Shown here piece by piece: positions 32,204-39,616 of a DNA stretch of 43,021 bases. How positions within the stretch are numbered: position 1 is the first letter of the stretch; each line of letters opens with the position of its first letter. The notes below the pieces were generated by a model, which searched no databases, was not told where the DNA came from, and saw nothing but the letters and a program-made list of their open reading frames with translations. The position numbers and the translations under genes are program-made. Origin of the DNA: an uncultured Prevotella sp. (GTDB lineage: Bacteria; Bacteroidota; Bacteroidia; Bacteroidales; Bacteroidaceae); contig ONTZ01000025.1 in NCBI GenBank assembly GCA_900320905.1, positions 1 through 43,021 on the forward strand, in the 5' to 3' direction.

Positions 32204-32285
32204 AGAAAAAAGAATAAAACCACCAAACATATCGCCAAAAACTTTCAAATAGACAAATGCAATCTTATAAAAAAATGCAAAACGC

Positions 32286-32316
32286 TTGGGTGTTTCAGTT
32301 TTTTTGTTTATTTTTG
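32286..32316 (+). promoter_or_regulatory. Promoter of the GMP synthase gene
   Basis: TTG (32286-32288) and TATTTTTG (32309-32316), 20 bases apart. The leader before the ATG at 32366 is about 45 bases. No guanine riboswitch-like fold is visible in it. Confidence 0.65.
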
Positions 32317-32365
32317 CATCCCATCAAACGAATCAAATAGAAATATTCACTCAAAAAGGATTATT

Positions 32366-33349
32366 ATGACTACAAGTAACGTACGTCCGGCCTCTATGGA
32401 GCGTATCACCACTCCTGCCATGGCCCAGAAATTCATCGACGAACAGATTAAGGAGTTGCGTGCTCAGATTGGTGACAAGAAAGTGCTTTTGGCTCTCTCC
32501 GGTGGTGTTGACTCATCGGTTGTGGCCGCTCTGCTTATCAAAGCAGTAGGCAGACAGTTGGTGTCTGTTCATGTTAATCACGGTCTGTTGCGCAAAGGCG
32601 AGGCAGAACAAGTGATACGCGTTTTCCGCGATGAACTGAATGCCAATCTGGTATATGTTGATGCCACTGACCGTTTCCTCGACAAATTGGCCGGTGTGGC
32701 TGACCCTGAGCAGAAGCGTAAGATCATCGGCGCTGAGTTTATCCGTGTGTTTGAAGAAGAAGCCCGCAAATTGGAGGGCATCAGTTTTCTGGCACAGGGC
32801 ACTATCTATCCCGATATCGTAGAGTCTGGCCCCGTCAAGTCACACCACAATGTTGGTGGTCTGCCCGAAGACCTGCAATTCGAACTGGTCGAGCCCATCA
32901 AGTTGCTGTTCAAGGATGAAGTACGCGTAGTAGGTAAGGAACTCGGTCTGCCCGACAATATGGTCTATCGCCAACCGTTCCCAGGTCCTGGTCTGGGTGT
33001 TCGCTGCACGGGTGCCATCACCCGCGATCGTCTGGAAGCCCTACGCGAGAGCGATGCCATCCTGCGTGAAGAGTTTGCCAAGAATGGACTGGAAGGCAAG
33101 GTGTGGCAGTATTTTACCATCGTACCCGACTACAAGTCCACTGGTGTGAAGGACAACAAGCGCAGTTGGGACTGGCCCGTAATCATCCGTGCCGTGAACA
33201 CACGCGATGCCATGACTGCCACCATCGAGGAGATTCCCTATTCTCTCCTACATCACATCACCCAACGCATCATCACCGAGGTTTCTGGCGTGAATCGTGT
33301 ACTCTACGACCTCACTCCAAAACCAACAGGCACGATTGAGTGGGAGTAA
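32366..33349 (+). CDS. guaA: GMP synthase ATP pyrophosphatase subunit without glutaminase domain
   Basis: 327 residues from the ATG at 32366. The frame is open for 555 bases further upstream, but that part is antisense to the regulator gene and ignores the promoter. The PP-loop is LLALSGGVDSSVVAALLIK. The C-terminal half has GMP synthetase signatures: ESGPVKSHHNVGGLPEDLQF, YRQPFPGPGLGVRCTGAITR and NRVLYDLTPKPTGTIEWE. The enzyme activates XMP with ATP and adds ammonia. The N-terminal glutamine amidotransferase of bacterial GuaA (about 190 residues) is missing, as in the archaeal two-subunit type. Ammonia must come free or from a separate subunit; none is encoded nearby. Confidence 0.88.
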   Translation: MTTSNVRPASMERITTPAMAQKFIDEQIKELRAQIGDKKVLLALSGGVDSSVVAALLIKAVGRQLVSVHVNHGLLRKGEAEQVIRVFRDELNANLVYVDATDRFLDKLAGVADPEQKRKIIGAEFIRVFEEEARKLEGISFLAQGTIYPDIVESGPVKSHHNVGGLPEDLQFELVEPIKLLFKDEVRVVGKELGLPDNMVYRQPFPGPGLGVRCTGAITRDRLEALRESDAILREEFAKNGLEGKVWQYFTIVPDYKSTGVKDNKRSWDWPVIIRAVNTRDAMTATIEEIPYSLLHHITQRIITEVSGVNRVLYDLTPKPTGTIEWE

Positions 33350-33358
33350 GGATTTATA

Positions 33359-34195
33359 TTAATTCTTAGTAACGAATCCCTTGGCTTTCAGCCACTGGAT
33401 CATCAGACTACTCCAAGTCTCAGTCGTGGTCTCGCCCGTTTGGGGCATCAGTTCGTAGGGGCCTTTGCCGTCACCATACATGTGTAGTTCGGCATTGGCT
33501 CCTGCTTTTTTCCACTCCATAAAGAGGGCGACAAGTCCCGCTGCCACATTGGGATGTTCGGCACGGGTCATGATGAGCAAAGGTGGCGCATCCTGTGGAA
33601 CAGTGACGGGCATCAGCGAGGGTCCGAAGTTGGTGCATAGGAAGTCGGGACGCTCCATGCTGTCAGCAGACATCGTGGCTGCGATAGCCACGCCGCCACC
33701 TGCCGAGAAGCCCAGGAAGCCGATCTTCTCCTTACTGACGTGCCATTCGTCGGCGTGTTCCCTCACCAAACGGATGGCTGCCTTGGCATCCTGTGCGGCC
33801 AGCCGGATGATGGAGTCACCGCTGGCATTATGCATCGGGTTGGCATCGGCCAGCGGAAAAACTTCGGGATGAGTTACATCCACCATCGGCGGCATCTTCA
33901 TGCCCTGCGGCATCTGCTCCTTATTCAAATGGTAGCGCAGTCCGATGGCGGCAATGCCGTGCTCGTTCAGGAATGAGGCCATCCTCACCACATCGCTCTC
34001 CCACGACAGCCACCGCATGGCACCGCCAGGACAGAGTACAACGGCACAACCGTTGGGTTTCTCAGGCAGATAGACCTCAATCATCGGCCTATCTTTCTCA
34101 TCATCAGACGCTCCTGCCGTTGGCAGGAAATACTGCTTTTGTGCCCATACAGCCAGAGGCAGAAAAAGCATACAGAGTAAAGTGAATCTTTTCAT
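33359..34195 (-). CDS. Exported alpha/beta hydrolase with degenerate catalytic positions
   Basis: 278 residues from MKRFTLLCMLFLPLAVWAQ (34195), a signal peptide. The oxyanion region GCAVVLCPGGAMRWLSWE and nucleophile elbow IGFLGFSAGGGVAIAAT match the acetylxylan esterase or BD-FAE-like family. The usual GGHGFGL histidine motif is replaced by GDGKGPYEL, and the usual Asp-containing turn after LLIM is TRAEHPNVA. So the serine is kept but the partner residues look lost or moved. It may be an inactive or altered hydrolase. Its ATG overlaps the stop of a 35-residue frame (TAATG). Its stop lies 9 bases from the guaA stop. Confidence 0.78.
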   Translation of the reverse strand: MKRFTLLCMLFLPLAVWAQKQYFLPTAGASDDEKDRPMIEVYLPEKPNGCAVVLCPGGAMRWLSWESDVVRMASFLNEHGIAAIGLRYHLNKEQMPQGMKMPPMVDVTHPEVFPLADANPMHNASGDSIIRLAAQDAKAAIRLVREHADEWHVSKEKIGFLGFSAGGGVAIAATMSADSMERPDFLCTNFGPSLMPVTVPQDAPPLLIMTRAEHPNVAAGLVALFMEWKKAGANAELHMYGDGKGPYELMPQTGETTTETWSSLMIQWLKAKGFVTKN

Positions 34196-34302
34196 TACAA
34201 TACGGGCAAGATGCGCTCCCATACAAGGTTGAGTTCACCCTGCAGGTCGCTGTTGTCGGAGGTGATGGCGATGACGGCGATAAATAACTTCTTTTGCCTC
34301 AT
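34195..34302 (-). pseudogene. 35-codon remnant coupled to the hydrolase
   Basis: The frame starts MRQKKLFIAVIAITS, a truncated signal-peptide-like start, and jumps into DNSDLQGELNLVWERILPVL, which reads like the end of a larger protein. Its TAA overlaps the hydrolase ATG (TAATG). It probably results from an internal deletion; no family recognised. It may still serve as a translated leader. Confidence 0.5.
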
Positions 34303-34306
34303 AATC

Positions 34307-34375
34307 TTAGTCTTTTGTCGGGATTATTGTCATGTTCGTTTCTTTCCATGCGAGGATGCCACCTTTGAGGTTCAT
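34307..34375 (-). pseudogene. C-terminal fragment of a rhodanese-like protein
   Basis: 22 codons. MNLKGGILAWKETNM matches the NLKGGIIAWKDAGK segment at the end of the intact rhodanese at 42625-43008. The active-site half is gone. It begins on the base after the stop of the 34376-35482 gene and may be translated by reinitiation. Confidence 0.65.
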
Positions 34376-35482
34376 TTATTCTGCGTAATCTGAGAGGTTT
34401 GGACTATCAGCCGGAATCTCTTTTTCAATCTCGTGCATGACCGCCTCCAGATTAACCTGTTCTCCTAGTTGAGCAAATAACTTGTCGTATTCCTCGGCAG
34501 CGATTTCCTTACCGTCCTTAGTCTTTGTGCTTGCTGCCAGTTCACCATCCATACCATATTCATCAATGGTACGGATGTTACAGACGGCCTTGCTGTCCTT
34601 GATAATAGTACAGTCAGACATCTGGCATCCTGTGCCGCAGCCGCCCTGCGCACCAACGCCGTGCTCGAAGAAATAAATCTCAGTAGCCCCGAAGGAATTG
34701 GCAAGCACAGAGGGCTTGCCATCGGCAATAGAAAATACGACATTATAGAAATGCTCCTTGTTCTGGACGAACACTTCCGGCACGCCATCGAGGTCGATAT
34801 CCACTAAGCCGTATGCATCGAAAGAAATATCATCCTTTCCAACGCCTTGCATTTTTGCCACATCTTCCTTCATACCAGGCAGATACTTATTGACATCAAA
34901 GTTCTTATTGAACTTCCCGTCATCAGCGTAGGCACGCATATTCATCAGAATATCGAAGTTGTCTTCACTCTCGAAGAAGATGTTGGCGACACGCCACTGG
35001 CCATCCTCCACCTTCATCAGCCAGCGCATGGGAACGCCCTTGATGGTGACGGCATCCTTCACCAAGAACCTGACCTCAGCCGTGCCGTTGGGACGCATCT
35101 TGACCAGAATACTGTCGGCACTGACGATACCCTCGTAACAATCGTAAAGCCAGGGATCCAGCGGTCCCTCTTCTCCGAAGTCGAAGAACCCGCCGCACTC
35201 ACACTCACGGTCGATAGCCAACACCTCATTACGTACCCGCTGCCATTCCTTGCTGCCAAATCGCTCGTCTAATGTAGGTTCGCTTTCATCATGGTGCGTC
35301 CTCAACTCATTCCAATACTCATAGACGGCATCCACCTGTTTCTCGACTGCCTCAATGGTATTCAGCGTGTCAGGCACCTCATTTACAACAGCGGAATCAG
35401 CATCCGAAGCCGCACCATTTGTCTTATTCCCACAAGATATTATTGCCACAAGGGCAAACATCATAATTACAATCTTTTTCAT
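34376..35482 (-). CDS. Lipoprotein of unknown function
   Basis: 368 residues. The signal MKKIVIMMFALVAIISCGNK gives a lipobox with Cys17. An acidic linker follows. Residues about 45-180 resemble DUF3828-like beta-alpha sequences (VKDAVTIKGVPMRWLMKVED, GQWRVANIFFESEDNFD). Later, DAYGLVDIDLDGVPEVFVQN is an EF-hand-like calcium-binding loop as seen in repeat lipoproteins that describe D-x-D-x-DG. Two CxxxC-like clusters occur (ECECGGF and GGCGTGCQMSDC). The role is unknown. It is the first gene of a unit that runs through two remnants into the hydrolase gene. Confidence 0.75.
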   Translation of the reverse strand: MKKIVIMMFALVAIISCGNKTNGAASDADSAVVNEVPDTLNTIEAVEKQVDAVYEYWNELRTHHDESEPTLDERFGSKEWQRVRNEVLAIDRECECGGFFDFGEEGPLDPWLYDCYEGIVSADSILVKMRPNGTAEVRFLVKDAVTIKGVPMRWLMKVEDGQWRVANIFFESEDNFDILMNMRAYADDGKFNKNFDVNKYLPGMKEDVAKMQGVGKDDISFDAYGLVDIDLDGVPEVFVQNKEHFYNVVFSIADGKPSVLANSFGATEIYFFEHGVGAQGGCGTGCQMSDCTIIKDSKAVCNIRTIDEYGMDGELAASTKTKDGKEIAAEEYDKLFAQLGEQVNLEAVMHEIEKEIPADSPNLSDYAE

Positions 35483-35549
35483 TCCGTTCCCTCGGTGCGA
35501 ACCATCGCCTTTTGTTGGGTTTATTTATAAACTATTCAAAAATTCGGCA

Positions 35550-35557
35550 CAAATATA
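35550..35557 (-). promoter_or_regulatory. -7 box of the lipoprotein operon
   Basis: TATATTTG on the minus strand, about 67 bases before the ATG at 35482. Confidence 0.5.
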
Positions 35558-35598
35558 GCAAAAAGTCAGCAATAATTCGTACATTTGGCTAAAAAATG

Positions 35599-35606
35599 TA
35601 CCTTTG
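35599..35606 (+). promoter_or_regulatory. -7 box of the truncated SMP-30 gene
   Basis: TACCTTTG, 22 bases before the ATG at 35629. The promoter appears intact although the gene is cut. Confidence 0.6.
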
Positions 35607-35628
35607 CCTGCACAATTTATATAAAATT

Positions 35629-36117
35629 ATGAATGAAAGGTTATCAAACTCACTATTAATTCTTGTATGCACCATTCTTCTTTGTGTGATGAATGCATGT
35701 GCTCCAGTTCACTCAAACGACATAGTTGCAGAAGGGGAAACCCCTGTAAGAATCTCCGATTCGTATAGTTTTACAGAAGGGCCTGCGGCTGACGCAAGGG
35801 GCGATGTCTACTTTACAGACCAGCCTAACAATAAGATTTACCATTGGGACTGCGAATCCGGAGAGATCACACTGTTCACCGATCAGAGCGGGCGCTCTAA
35901 CGGGATGTACTTTGATGCCCAGGGCAACTTGATAGCCTGCGCAGACATGGACCCTGAAAATGCTTGTCCATGGGTCGTGAACAGAGGAAAGAAACGTTGC
36001 TTACGGAGGAAAGGAACGTTTCTTACAGGGGTAAAGGAACGTCTTTATAGGGGTAAAGTGCCGTTGGAACAGGGAGAAAGCCCGTTCCTTTCGAATCAGC
36101 AGCGACCGTGTCTATAA
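35629..36117 (+). pseudogene. Truncated SMP-30/gluconolactonase lipoprotein gene
   Basis: The frame opens with a lipoprotein signal (LLILVCTILLCVMNAC, Cys24) and SMP-30 sequence: VRISDSYSFTEGPAADARGD, VYFTDQPNNKIYHWD, SGRSNGMYFDAQGNLIACAD. Homology stops after about residue 110 (near 35960), where a full protein should continue for another 180-200 residues. The remaining codons are read from a 22-bp tandem array and end in NQQRPCL. The result is a blade or two of a six-bladed propeller, so the product cannot be a working lactonase. Confidence 0.8.
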
Positions 36118-36182
36118 TCAGCAGCGCCCGCTGCTGATATCGGCAGCGGGCGTGTCTTTTATCGGCAGCGGGCGCTGCGTAC
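35983..36182. repeat. Nine-unit degenerate 22-bp tandem array
   Basis: Units begin at 35983, 36005, 36027, 36049, 36071, 36094, 36116 (23 bases), 36139 and 36161; one extra base lies at 36093. The first five follow the pattern AGGGGTAAAGGAACGTnnTT; the last four follow AATCAGCAGCGnCCGTGTCT or ATCGGCAGCGGGCGTGTCTT. The two subfamilies agree best in their 3' halves. It starts inside the broken SMP-30 gene and ends 24 bases before the stop of the HU-like gene. Confidence 0.8.
36125..36160 (+). terminator. Intrinsic terminator formed by array units
   Basis: CGCCCGCTGC (36125-36134) and GCAGCGGGCG (36143-36152) form a perfect 10-bp GC-rich stem with an 8-base loop, followed by TGTCTTTT. A competing 9-bp hairpin, ATCAGCAGC (36117-36125) with GCTGCTGAT (36130-36138), shares its left arm and excludes it. 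Confidence 0.7.
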
Positions 36183-36205
36183 CAAGTTTTGTACTGATGG
36201 AACAA

Positions 36206-36823
36206 TTACAGAAACATGTAGTGCCAGGTGCGGCCTTCCTTATAGCGGCGCAAGCGGGGATGCTCCCCTTGACAAAGACTGTCAAGATAGCGCTGGGCAG
36301 ACTTGTTTTTCAGTCCACTGAAAACCTGGAAAGTCTTGATGGTGATATACCCGTGGCGGACGCTCTTCCGCAAGGCCTCATCCATCGCCTGTGGGTCGTA
36401 CATCTGACTGTTGCCCACCTTGTTCTTCAGACGACGGAAACCATGAATTCCACAATCGGCATCCTTCACAAATTGTTTGGAGGGAATAAACTCGATGCCA
36501 CCATATATCACATCACGCCCAGTCACTTTCTCCGGATCGGTATGCTCTCCCAACAGTTTTATCTTTGGTGCAAACGAGCCGAAGGGTGTTTCCACACGAC
36601 AACCCTGCTTCAACCACATCGTTGTGATTTCTTCTAATAGTTCGATGAAACGCTTCATCTCGCCCTTGCTGGTATGGCGGTATTTGTTGCAGAAGTCGTC
36701 GATATCATCAAGGTTGTATTTGTACTCTATCACCGGCTGGGCATAGAGTAATGGCTTGCCGTCGTCACCCTTCGTGGGGCGCGGCTGCAATTCAAAAAGT
36801 ACTCCGTCTGTCTTACGTGGCAT
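36206..36823 (-). CDS. HU-like DNA-binding protein (Bacteroidota HU-related family)
   Basis: 205 residues from MPRKTDGVLFELQPRP (36823); the earlier TTG lies in front of the -7 box. The N-terminal part (VIEYKYNLDDIDDFCNKYRH, then MWLKQGCRVETPFGSFAPKI) is the HU fold with helix and beta-arm features of the HU-related family. The C-terminal 70 residues (GYITIKTFQVFSGLKNKSAQ, RYLDSLCQGEHPRLRRYKEG) form a helix-turn-helix-like extension that could add DNA contacts. It probably shapes nucleoid DNA or acts locally. It is transcribed alone and convergent with the SMP-30 remnant. Confidence 0.82.
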   Translation of the reverse strand: MPRKTDGVLFELQPRPTKGDDGKPLLYAQPVIEYKYNLDDIDDFCNKYRHTSKGEMKRFIELLEEITTMWLKQGCRVETPFGSFAPKIKLLGEHTDPEKVTGRDVIYGGIEFIPSKQFVKDADCGIHGFRRLKNKVGNSQMYDPQAMDEALRKSVRHGYITIKTFQVFSGLKNKSAQRYLDSLCQGEHPRLRRYKEGRTWHYMFL

Positions 36824-36848
36824 AAAGATTTTATTTCTATTTGGCCTG

Positions 36849-36856
36849 CAAAGGTA
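36849..36856 (-). promoter_or_regulatory. -7 box of the HU-like gene
   Basis: TACCTTTG on the minus strand, 25 bases before the ATG at 36823. Confidence 0.65.
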
Positions 36857-36936
36857 CAAAAAATATCTCAGAAATGGCTATCCTCTTACTCAGAAAGATA
36901 GTTTTGCATCGATTCCATTAGGCTGGATGTAGAGTG

Positions 36937-37917
36937 TCATCTGTTTTTTGCATTGCCGGATTCCTTTGCTTCCATTTGTTGGATGAGTTCAACGTTCAAC
37001 TGTTCGACGAACGACAGTTTGATTTCATCATTCGATGCTGCAGGCTTGTACCAAGGCTCATTGCCAAAATACTCCTGCAGATCCTTCGACTTGAACTGGT
37101 AGCCATGACGGGCAAGGATCGTGTTACGCATGATTCGGCGCATGGTATCGTCAAAATATCTGAACTGATGATCATTAAGCAGTGTTGTGCTGGCAAAGAA
37201 GAAACGTCCTGTATCGGGGTCGCTCTCGGCAAAGTCGTACTCGGCACCCTTGCGTTTCCATTCCCAAGGCGTAGTACCGGATTCTGTATCGACGGAGTAG
37301 AGATGGAAGCCCTTCAAAGTCGGCTCCACCTCCCATGTGCCCTCCAGTTTGTTAGCGGCTCCCTCTACGTGATGGATGGTAATGTGACCCGTTACACGTC
37401 CGTTGAAAGTAATGACCTCATAGGGAAAGAGGGTGTCATCGAAACTCAGAGCATCCCACTTCCAACGGATGGGCAACTCGACCTCATTCTCCTCCTCCAT
37501 CACATATTCGCCCATCATCATGTTTTTCCAGCGGGATTCGTTCAGTTTCTGAGCATCCCACTCTTCTTCGCCCGACATAACCGCCGCCAGACGGTTGTTG
37601 TCATCGTAGAAACAGAGTACATCCCAGCCTTCAGCCTTCTTATGGCGTACAGTAGTGCCGACACCATAAATGTTCACGTAATCATGCGTGCCGTTGTCTG
37701 TACGATAGACATGGTGATTCTTGTTCACCTCTTTGACATAACGCAGTATGAATTCATGCTCTTCGCCCTCGTCCATTGCCTCCATCAACACGCCCTTGTT
37801 CTCGATGTTACGTGCTGTGAAGGTAATCTGTCCGTTATACCAGTGAAGGCCTTCGTTAATCTGTGCCTGTGCCGTTATCCCAGCACCGAGCAACAGCGAA
37901 AAAACTAATCTTTTCAT
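36937..37917 (-). CDS. Exported YARHG-domain protein
   Basis: 326 residues with a signal peptide (MKRLVFSLLLGAGITAQAQ). The long middle region is beta-rich without known motifs. The C-terminal YARHG domain (about 260-300) is clear: RNTILARHGYQFKSKDLQEY followed by FGNEPWYKP. YARHG domains occur in extracellular or periplasmic proteins of Bacteroidota and Firmicutes, with unknown biochemical role. It is transcribed alone. The upstream 64 bases match the region before the small lipoprotein at 38960-39097. Confidence 0.82.
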   Translation of the reverse strand: MKRLVFSLLLGAGITAQAQINEGLHWYNGQITFTARNIENKGVLMEAMDEGEEHEFILRYVKEVNKNHHVYRTDNGTHDYVNIYGVGTTVRHKKAEGWDVLCFYDDNNRLAAVMSGEEEWDAQKLNESRWKNMMMGEYVMEEENEVELPIRWKWDALSFDDTLFPYEVITFNGRVTGHITIHHVEGAANKLEGTWEVEPTLKGFHLYSVDTESGTTPWEWKRKGAEYDFAESDPDTGRFFFASTTLLNDHQFRYFDDTMRRIMRNTILARHGYQFKSKDLQEYFGNEPWYKPAASNDEIKLSFVEQLNVELIQQMEAKESGNAKNR

Positions 37918-37923
37918 CTTATA

Positions 37924-37987
37924 GAGTTATATACCGCTGCAAAATTAGGAAAAAAATGCAAGAAAAACAAGAAGAATTCGAAATATA
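37924..37987. repeat. Promoter-region repeat, copy 1
   Basis: Shares CGCTGCAAAATTAGGAAAAA and a following GAAAA-CAAGAAGAAT-CGAAAT stretch with 39106-39169. It contains TAATTTTG (37940-37947, minus strand), the -7 box of the YARHG gene. Confidence 0.7.
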
Positions 37988-38062
37988 TCAACAGGGTGCA
38001 CAATCTTTGTTAAAAAGAAGACGGGAAGTAGTTGTAATGGCGGTTTTCTACCGTTTTTTGAG

Positions 38063-38070
38063 TACCTTTG
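38063..38070 (+). promoter_or_regulatory. -7 box of the YqiA-like gene
   Basis: TACCTTTG, 9 bases before the ATG at 38080. Confidence 0.6.
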
Positions 38071-38079
38071 CTATCCGAT

Positions 38080-38745
38080 ATGCAGAAAGAAAAGACAATA
38101 TTGTTCCTTCACGGATTCTATGCCAGCGGCCAGTGTGTGCCTGCTGTTGCATTGAGAGAGGCTTTTGAGGGGAAAGCCAACGTGCTGACTCCCGACCTCC
38201 CACTCCACCCTCATGATGCCATCAGGCTCATCCGCGGCATCTGTGACAGGGAGAAACCAGATGTGCTCGTAGGCAACAGTTGCGGCTCATTTTATGCGCA
38301 GATGATCTCTCCGATTGTGGGCATCCCTGCCCTACTCGGCAACCCGCATTTCAAGATGTCAGACTTCCTCCGTGAGCGTATCGGCAACCATCAATACAAA
38401 TCGCCAAGGGCTGACGGCAAACAGGACTTCACCATCGACGAACAACTTATCAGCGAGTTCGAGGAACTGGAAGCACACCAATTTGACTGCTGTAATATAT
38501 ATAATAAGGATCGCGTGTGGGGACTCTTCGGCGAGGAAGACACATTGGCACACTTTGAGCCACTTTTCCTGAAGCACTATATGAACAGCCATCACTTCCC
38601 TGGAGGCCATACGCCAACGGCAGAGCAGTTCAAGACGTGGTACTGTCCGCTCATCGAGAAACTGCTGCTTGATTATCCCATCGCAGAAGACCGGGTAAGA
38701 TACTGTGGATCAGCGCCCGATATACTTTTCCATCTTGACCAATAA
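38080..38745 (+). CDS. YqiA/UPF0227-like alpha/beta-fold esterase
   Basis: 221 residues from MQKEKTILFLHGFYASGQ. The oxyanion segment is ILFLHGFYASGQ, the nucleophile elbow VLVGNSCGSFYAQ, the acid region GLFGEEDTLAHFE and the terminal His in HHFPGGHTPTAEQF. This matches the YqiA/UPF0227 esterases, cytosolic hydrolases that accept short acyl or thioester substrates. All triad positions are present. No signal peptide. The last 36 bases overlap the end of a minus-strand pseudogene. Confidence 0.83.
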   Translation: MQKEKTILFLHGFYASGQCVPAVALREAFEGKANVLTPDLPLHPHDAIRLIRGICDREKPDVLVGNSCGSFYAQMISPIVGIPALLGNPHFKMSDFLRERIGNHQYKSPRADGKQDFTIDEQLISEFEELEAHQFDCCNIYNKDRVWGLFGEEDTLAHFEPLFLKHYMNSHHFPGGHTPTAEQFKTWYCPLIEKLLLDYPIAEDRVRYCGSAPDILFHLDQ

Positions 38746-38917
38746 ACTGCCTGAGGTATCATGGTTCTTTTCAAGCCAGTTGCTGATGCGCCATATGGCC
38801 TCCTCAAAATCGAGGATGAGAATGGCCATCCCAAAATTTCTGGCCTACCTGGATAGTCTGCGCCTGAACATTCATCACGGCACAGAGCATCATCAACACA
38901 AATAATAGTTTCTTCAT
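38710..38917 (-). pseudogene. Frameshifted remnant of a secreted protein
   Basis: It opens with a good signal peptide (MKKLLFVLMMLCAVMNVQAQ) and TIQVGQKFWDG, a start I associate with YARHG-type Prevotella proteins. The frame then hits TGA at 38804-38806. A second frame continues as DFEEAIWRISNWLEKNHDTS to a stop at 38710. The two pieces show a frameshift, or more likely the joining of the ends of two genes by deletion. Confidence 0.65.
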
Positions 38918-38959
38918 ACTTACATCTATTTCATTCGTCATTACCGACTCTTACTTGGA

Positions 38960-39097
38960 TTATTCTCTTTCCTTCGGATAGTCAGTTGAATCACGCTCCA
39001 TACCAGGACCATCGAGAATCTGGCCTCTGACATACTTGCACCCCATAAATACCGCTATAACAAGTATAACTACTATTACGATTGCCATCTTTTTCAT
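38960..39097 (-). CDS. 45-residue lipoprotein or membrane-anchored peptide
   Basis: It starts MKKMAIVIVVILVIAVFMGC; FMGC is a possible lipobox (Cys20), and otherwise the hydrophobic stretch is one membrane helix. The tail (KYVRGQILDGPGMERDSTDY) is polar and would face the periplasm. An upstream in-frame start (39199) is rejected because it reads through the -7 box. Promoter TAATTTTG (39122-39129) lies in the duplicated region. Function unknown. Confidence 0.65.
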   Translation of the reverse strand: MKKMAIVIVVILVIAVFMGCKYVRGQILDGPGMERDSTDYPKERE

Positions 39098-39105
39098 TTT
39101 GGTTA

Positions 39106-39169
39106 TAGTTTTATATCGCTGCAAAATTAGGAAAAATATACGGGAAAAGCAAGAAGAATCTGAAATAAT
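39106..39169. repeat. Promoter-region repeat, copy 2
   Basis: About 80 percent like 37924-37987 by eye. It holds the -7 box of the small lipoprotein (39122-39129, minus strand) and runs up to the ATG of the NADAR-like gene on the plus strand. Confidence 0.7.
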
Positions 39170-39602
39170 GCATCTTATTTCACCCCAATACAGCGACATT
39201 CAGAGATACCCAGCAGACCAATGCGCCTGTATCCGTAAGACAAAAGAAGAATGGGGCATACTGGGTAATTTCTATCAAGCACCTATCGTTGTAGAAGGCG
39301 TAACAATCGACTGCACCGAACGACTGTTCCACCTCATGAAGTTTAGTGCTACTGCCGATGCCAAAGAAGGCATCAAGAGTGAATACGCAGTAAAGGCAGG
39401 AATGAACATTAAGATGCACATGAAGCCCATCTATCGCCAACATCCCGAATGGATACGGGATGATTGGGGCGTGAACCTCGTTGGCAACGAATATGTCGGG
39501 CCCAGCCTCTTAGGTCGCCTCCTCATGGAACTCCGCGACACCGGCAAGTTGGACTATACCCTTCCTGCCGATGCCTTCATGTTTTTAAATTTTCTGAAAT
39601 GA
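39168..39602 (+). CDS. NADAR-like (DUF1768, YbiA-type) N-glycosidase
   Basis: 144 residues from MHLISPQYSDIQRYP; the in-frame start at 39036 is antisense to the small lipoprotein. The pattern GILGNFYQAPIVVEGVTIDC, then TERLFHLMKFSATADAKEG, resembles the LSNF and EHYFQAxKF motifs of NADAR proteins, and VGPSLLGRLLMELRDTGKL fits the family end. Some NADAR proteins hydrolyse reactive riboflavin precursors, others remove ADP-ribose from nucleobases. The residues deviate enough (TERLFHLMKF) that activity is uncertain. No neighbour suggests a toxin partner. Confidence 0.65.
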   Translation: MHLISPQYSDIQRYPADQCACIRKTKEEWGILGNFYQAPIVVEGVTIDCTERLFHLMKFSATADAKEGIKSEYAVKAGMNIKMHMKPIYRQHPEWIRDDWGVNLVGNEYVGPSLLGRLLMELRDTGKLDYTLPADAFMFLNFLK

Positions 39603-39616
39603 AATCTGCTCAAACT

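Noticed and set aside
31811-32365. A 185-codon in-frame extension in front of the GMP synthase that might have been a missing domain
   Set aside because: It is antisense to the regulator gene, has no amidotransferase motifs, and lies upstream of a good promoter at 32286-32316.
35983-36182. Possible CRISPR array
   Set aside because: The units are adjacent, without spacers, and diverged; there are no cas genes.
36934-37908. A 324-codon plus-strand open frame
   Set aside because: It is the exact antisense of the YARHG gene, which has a signal peptide, a promoter and a known domain.
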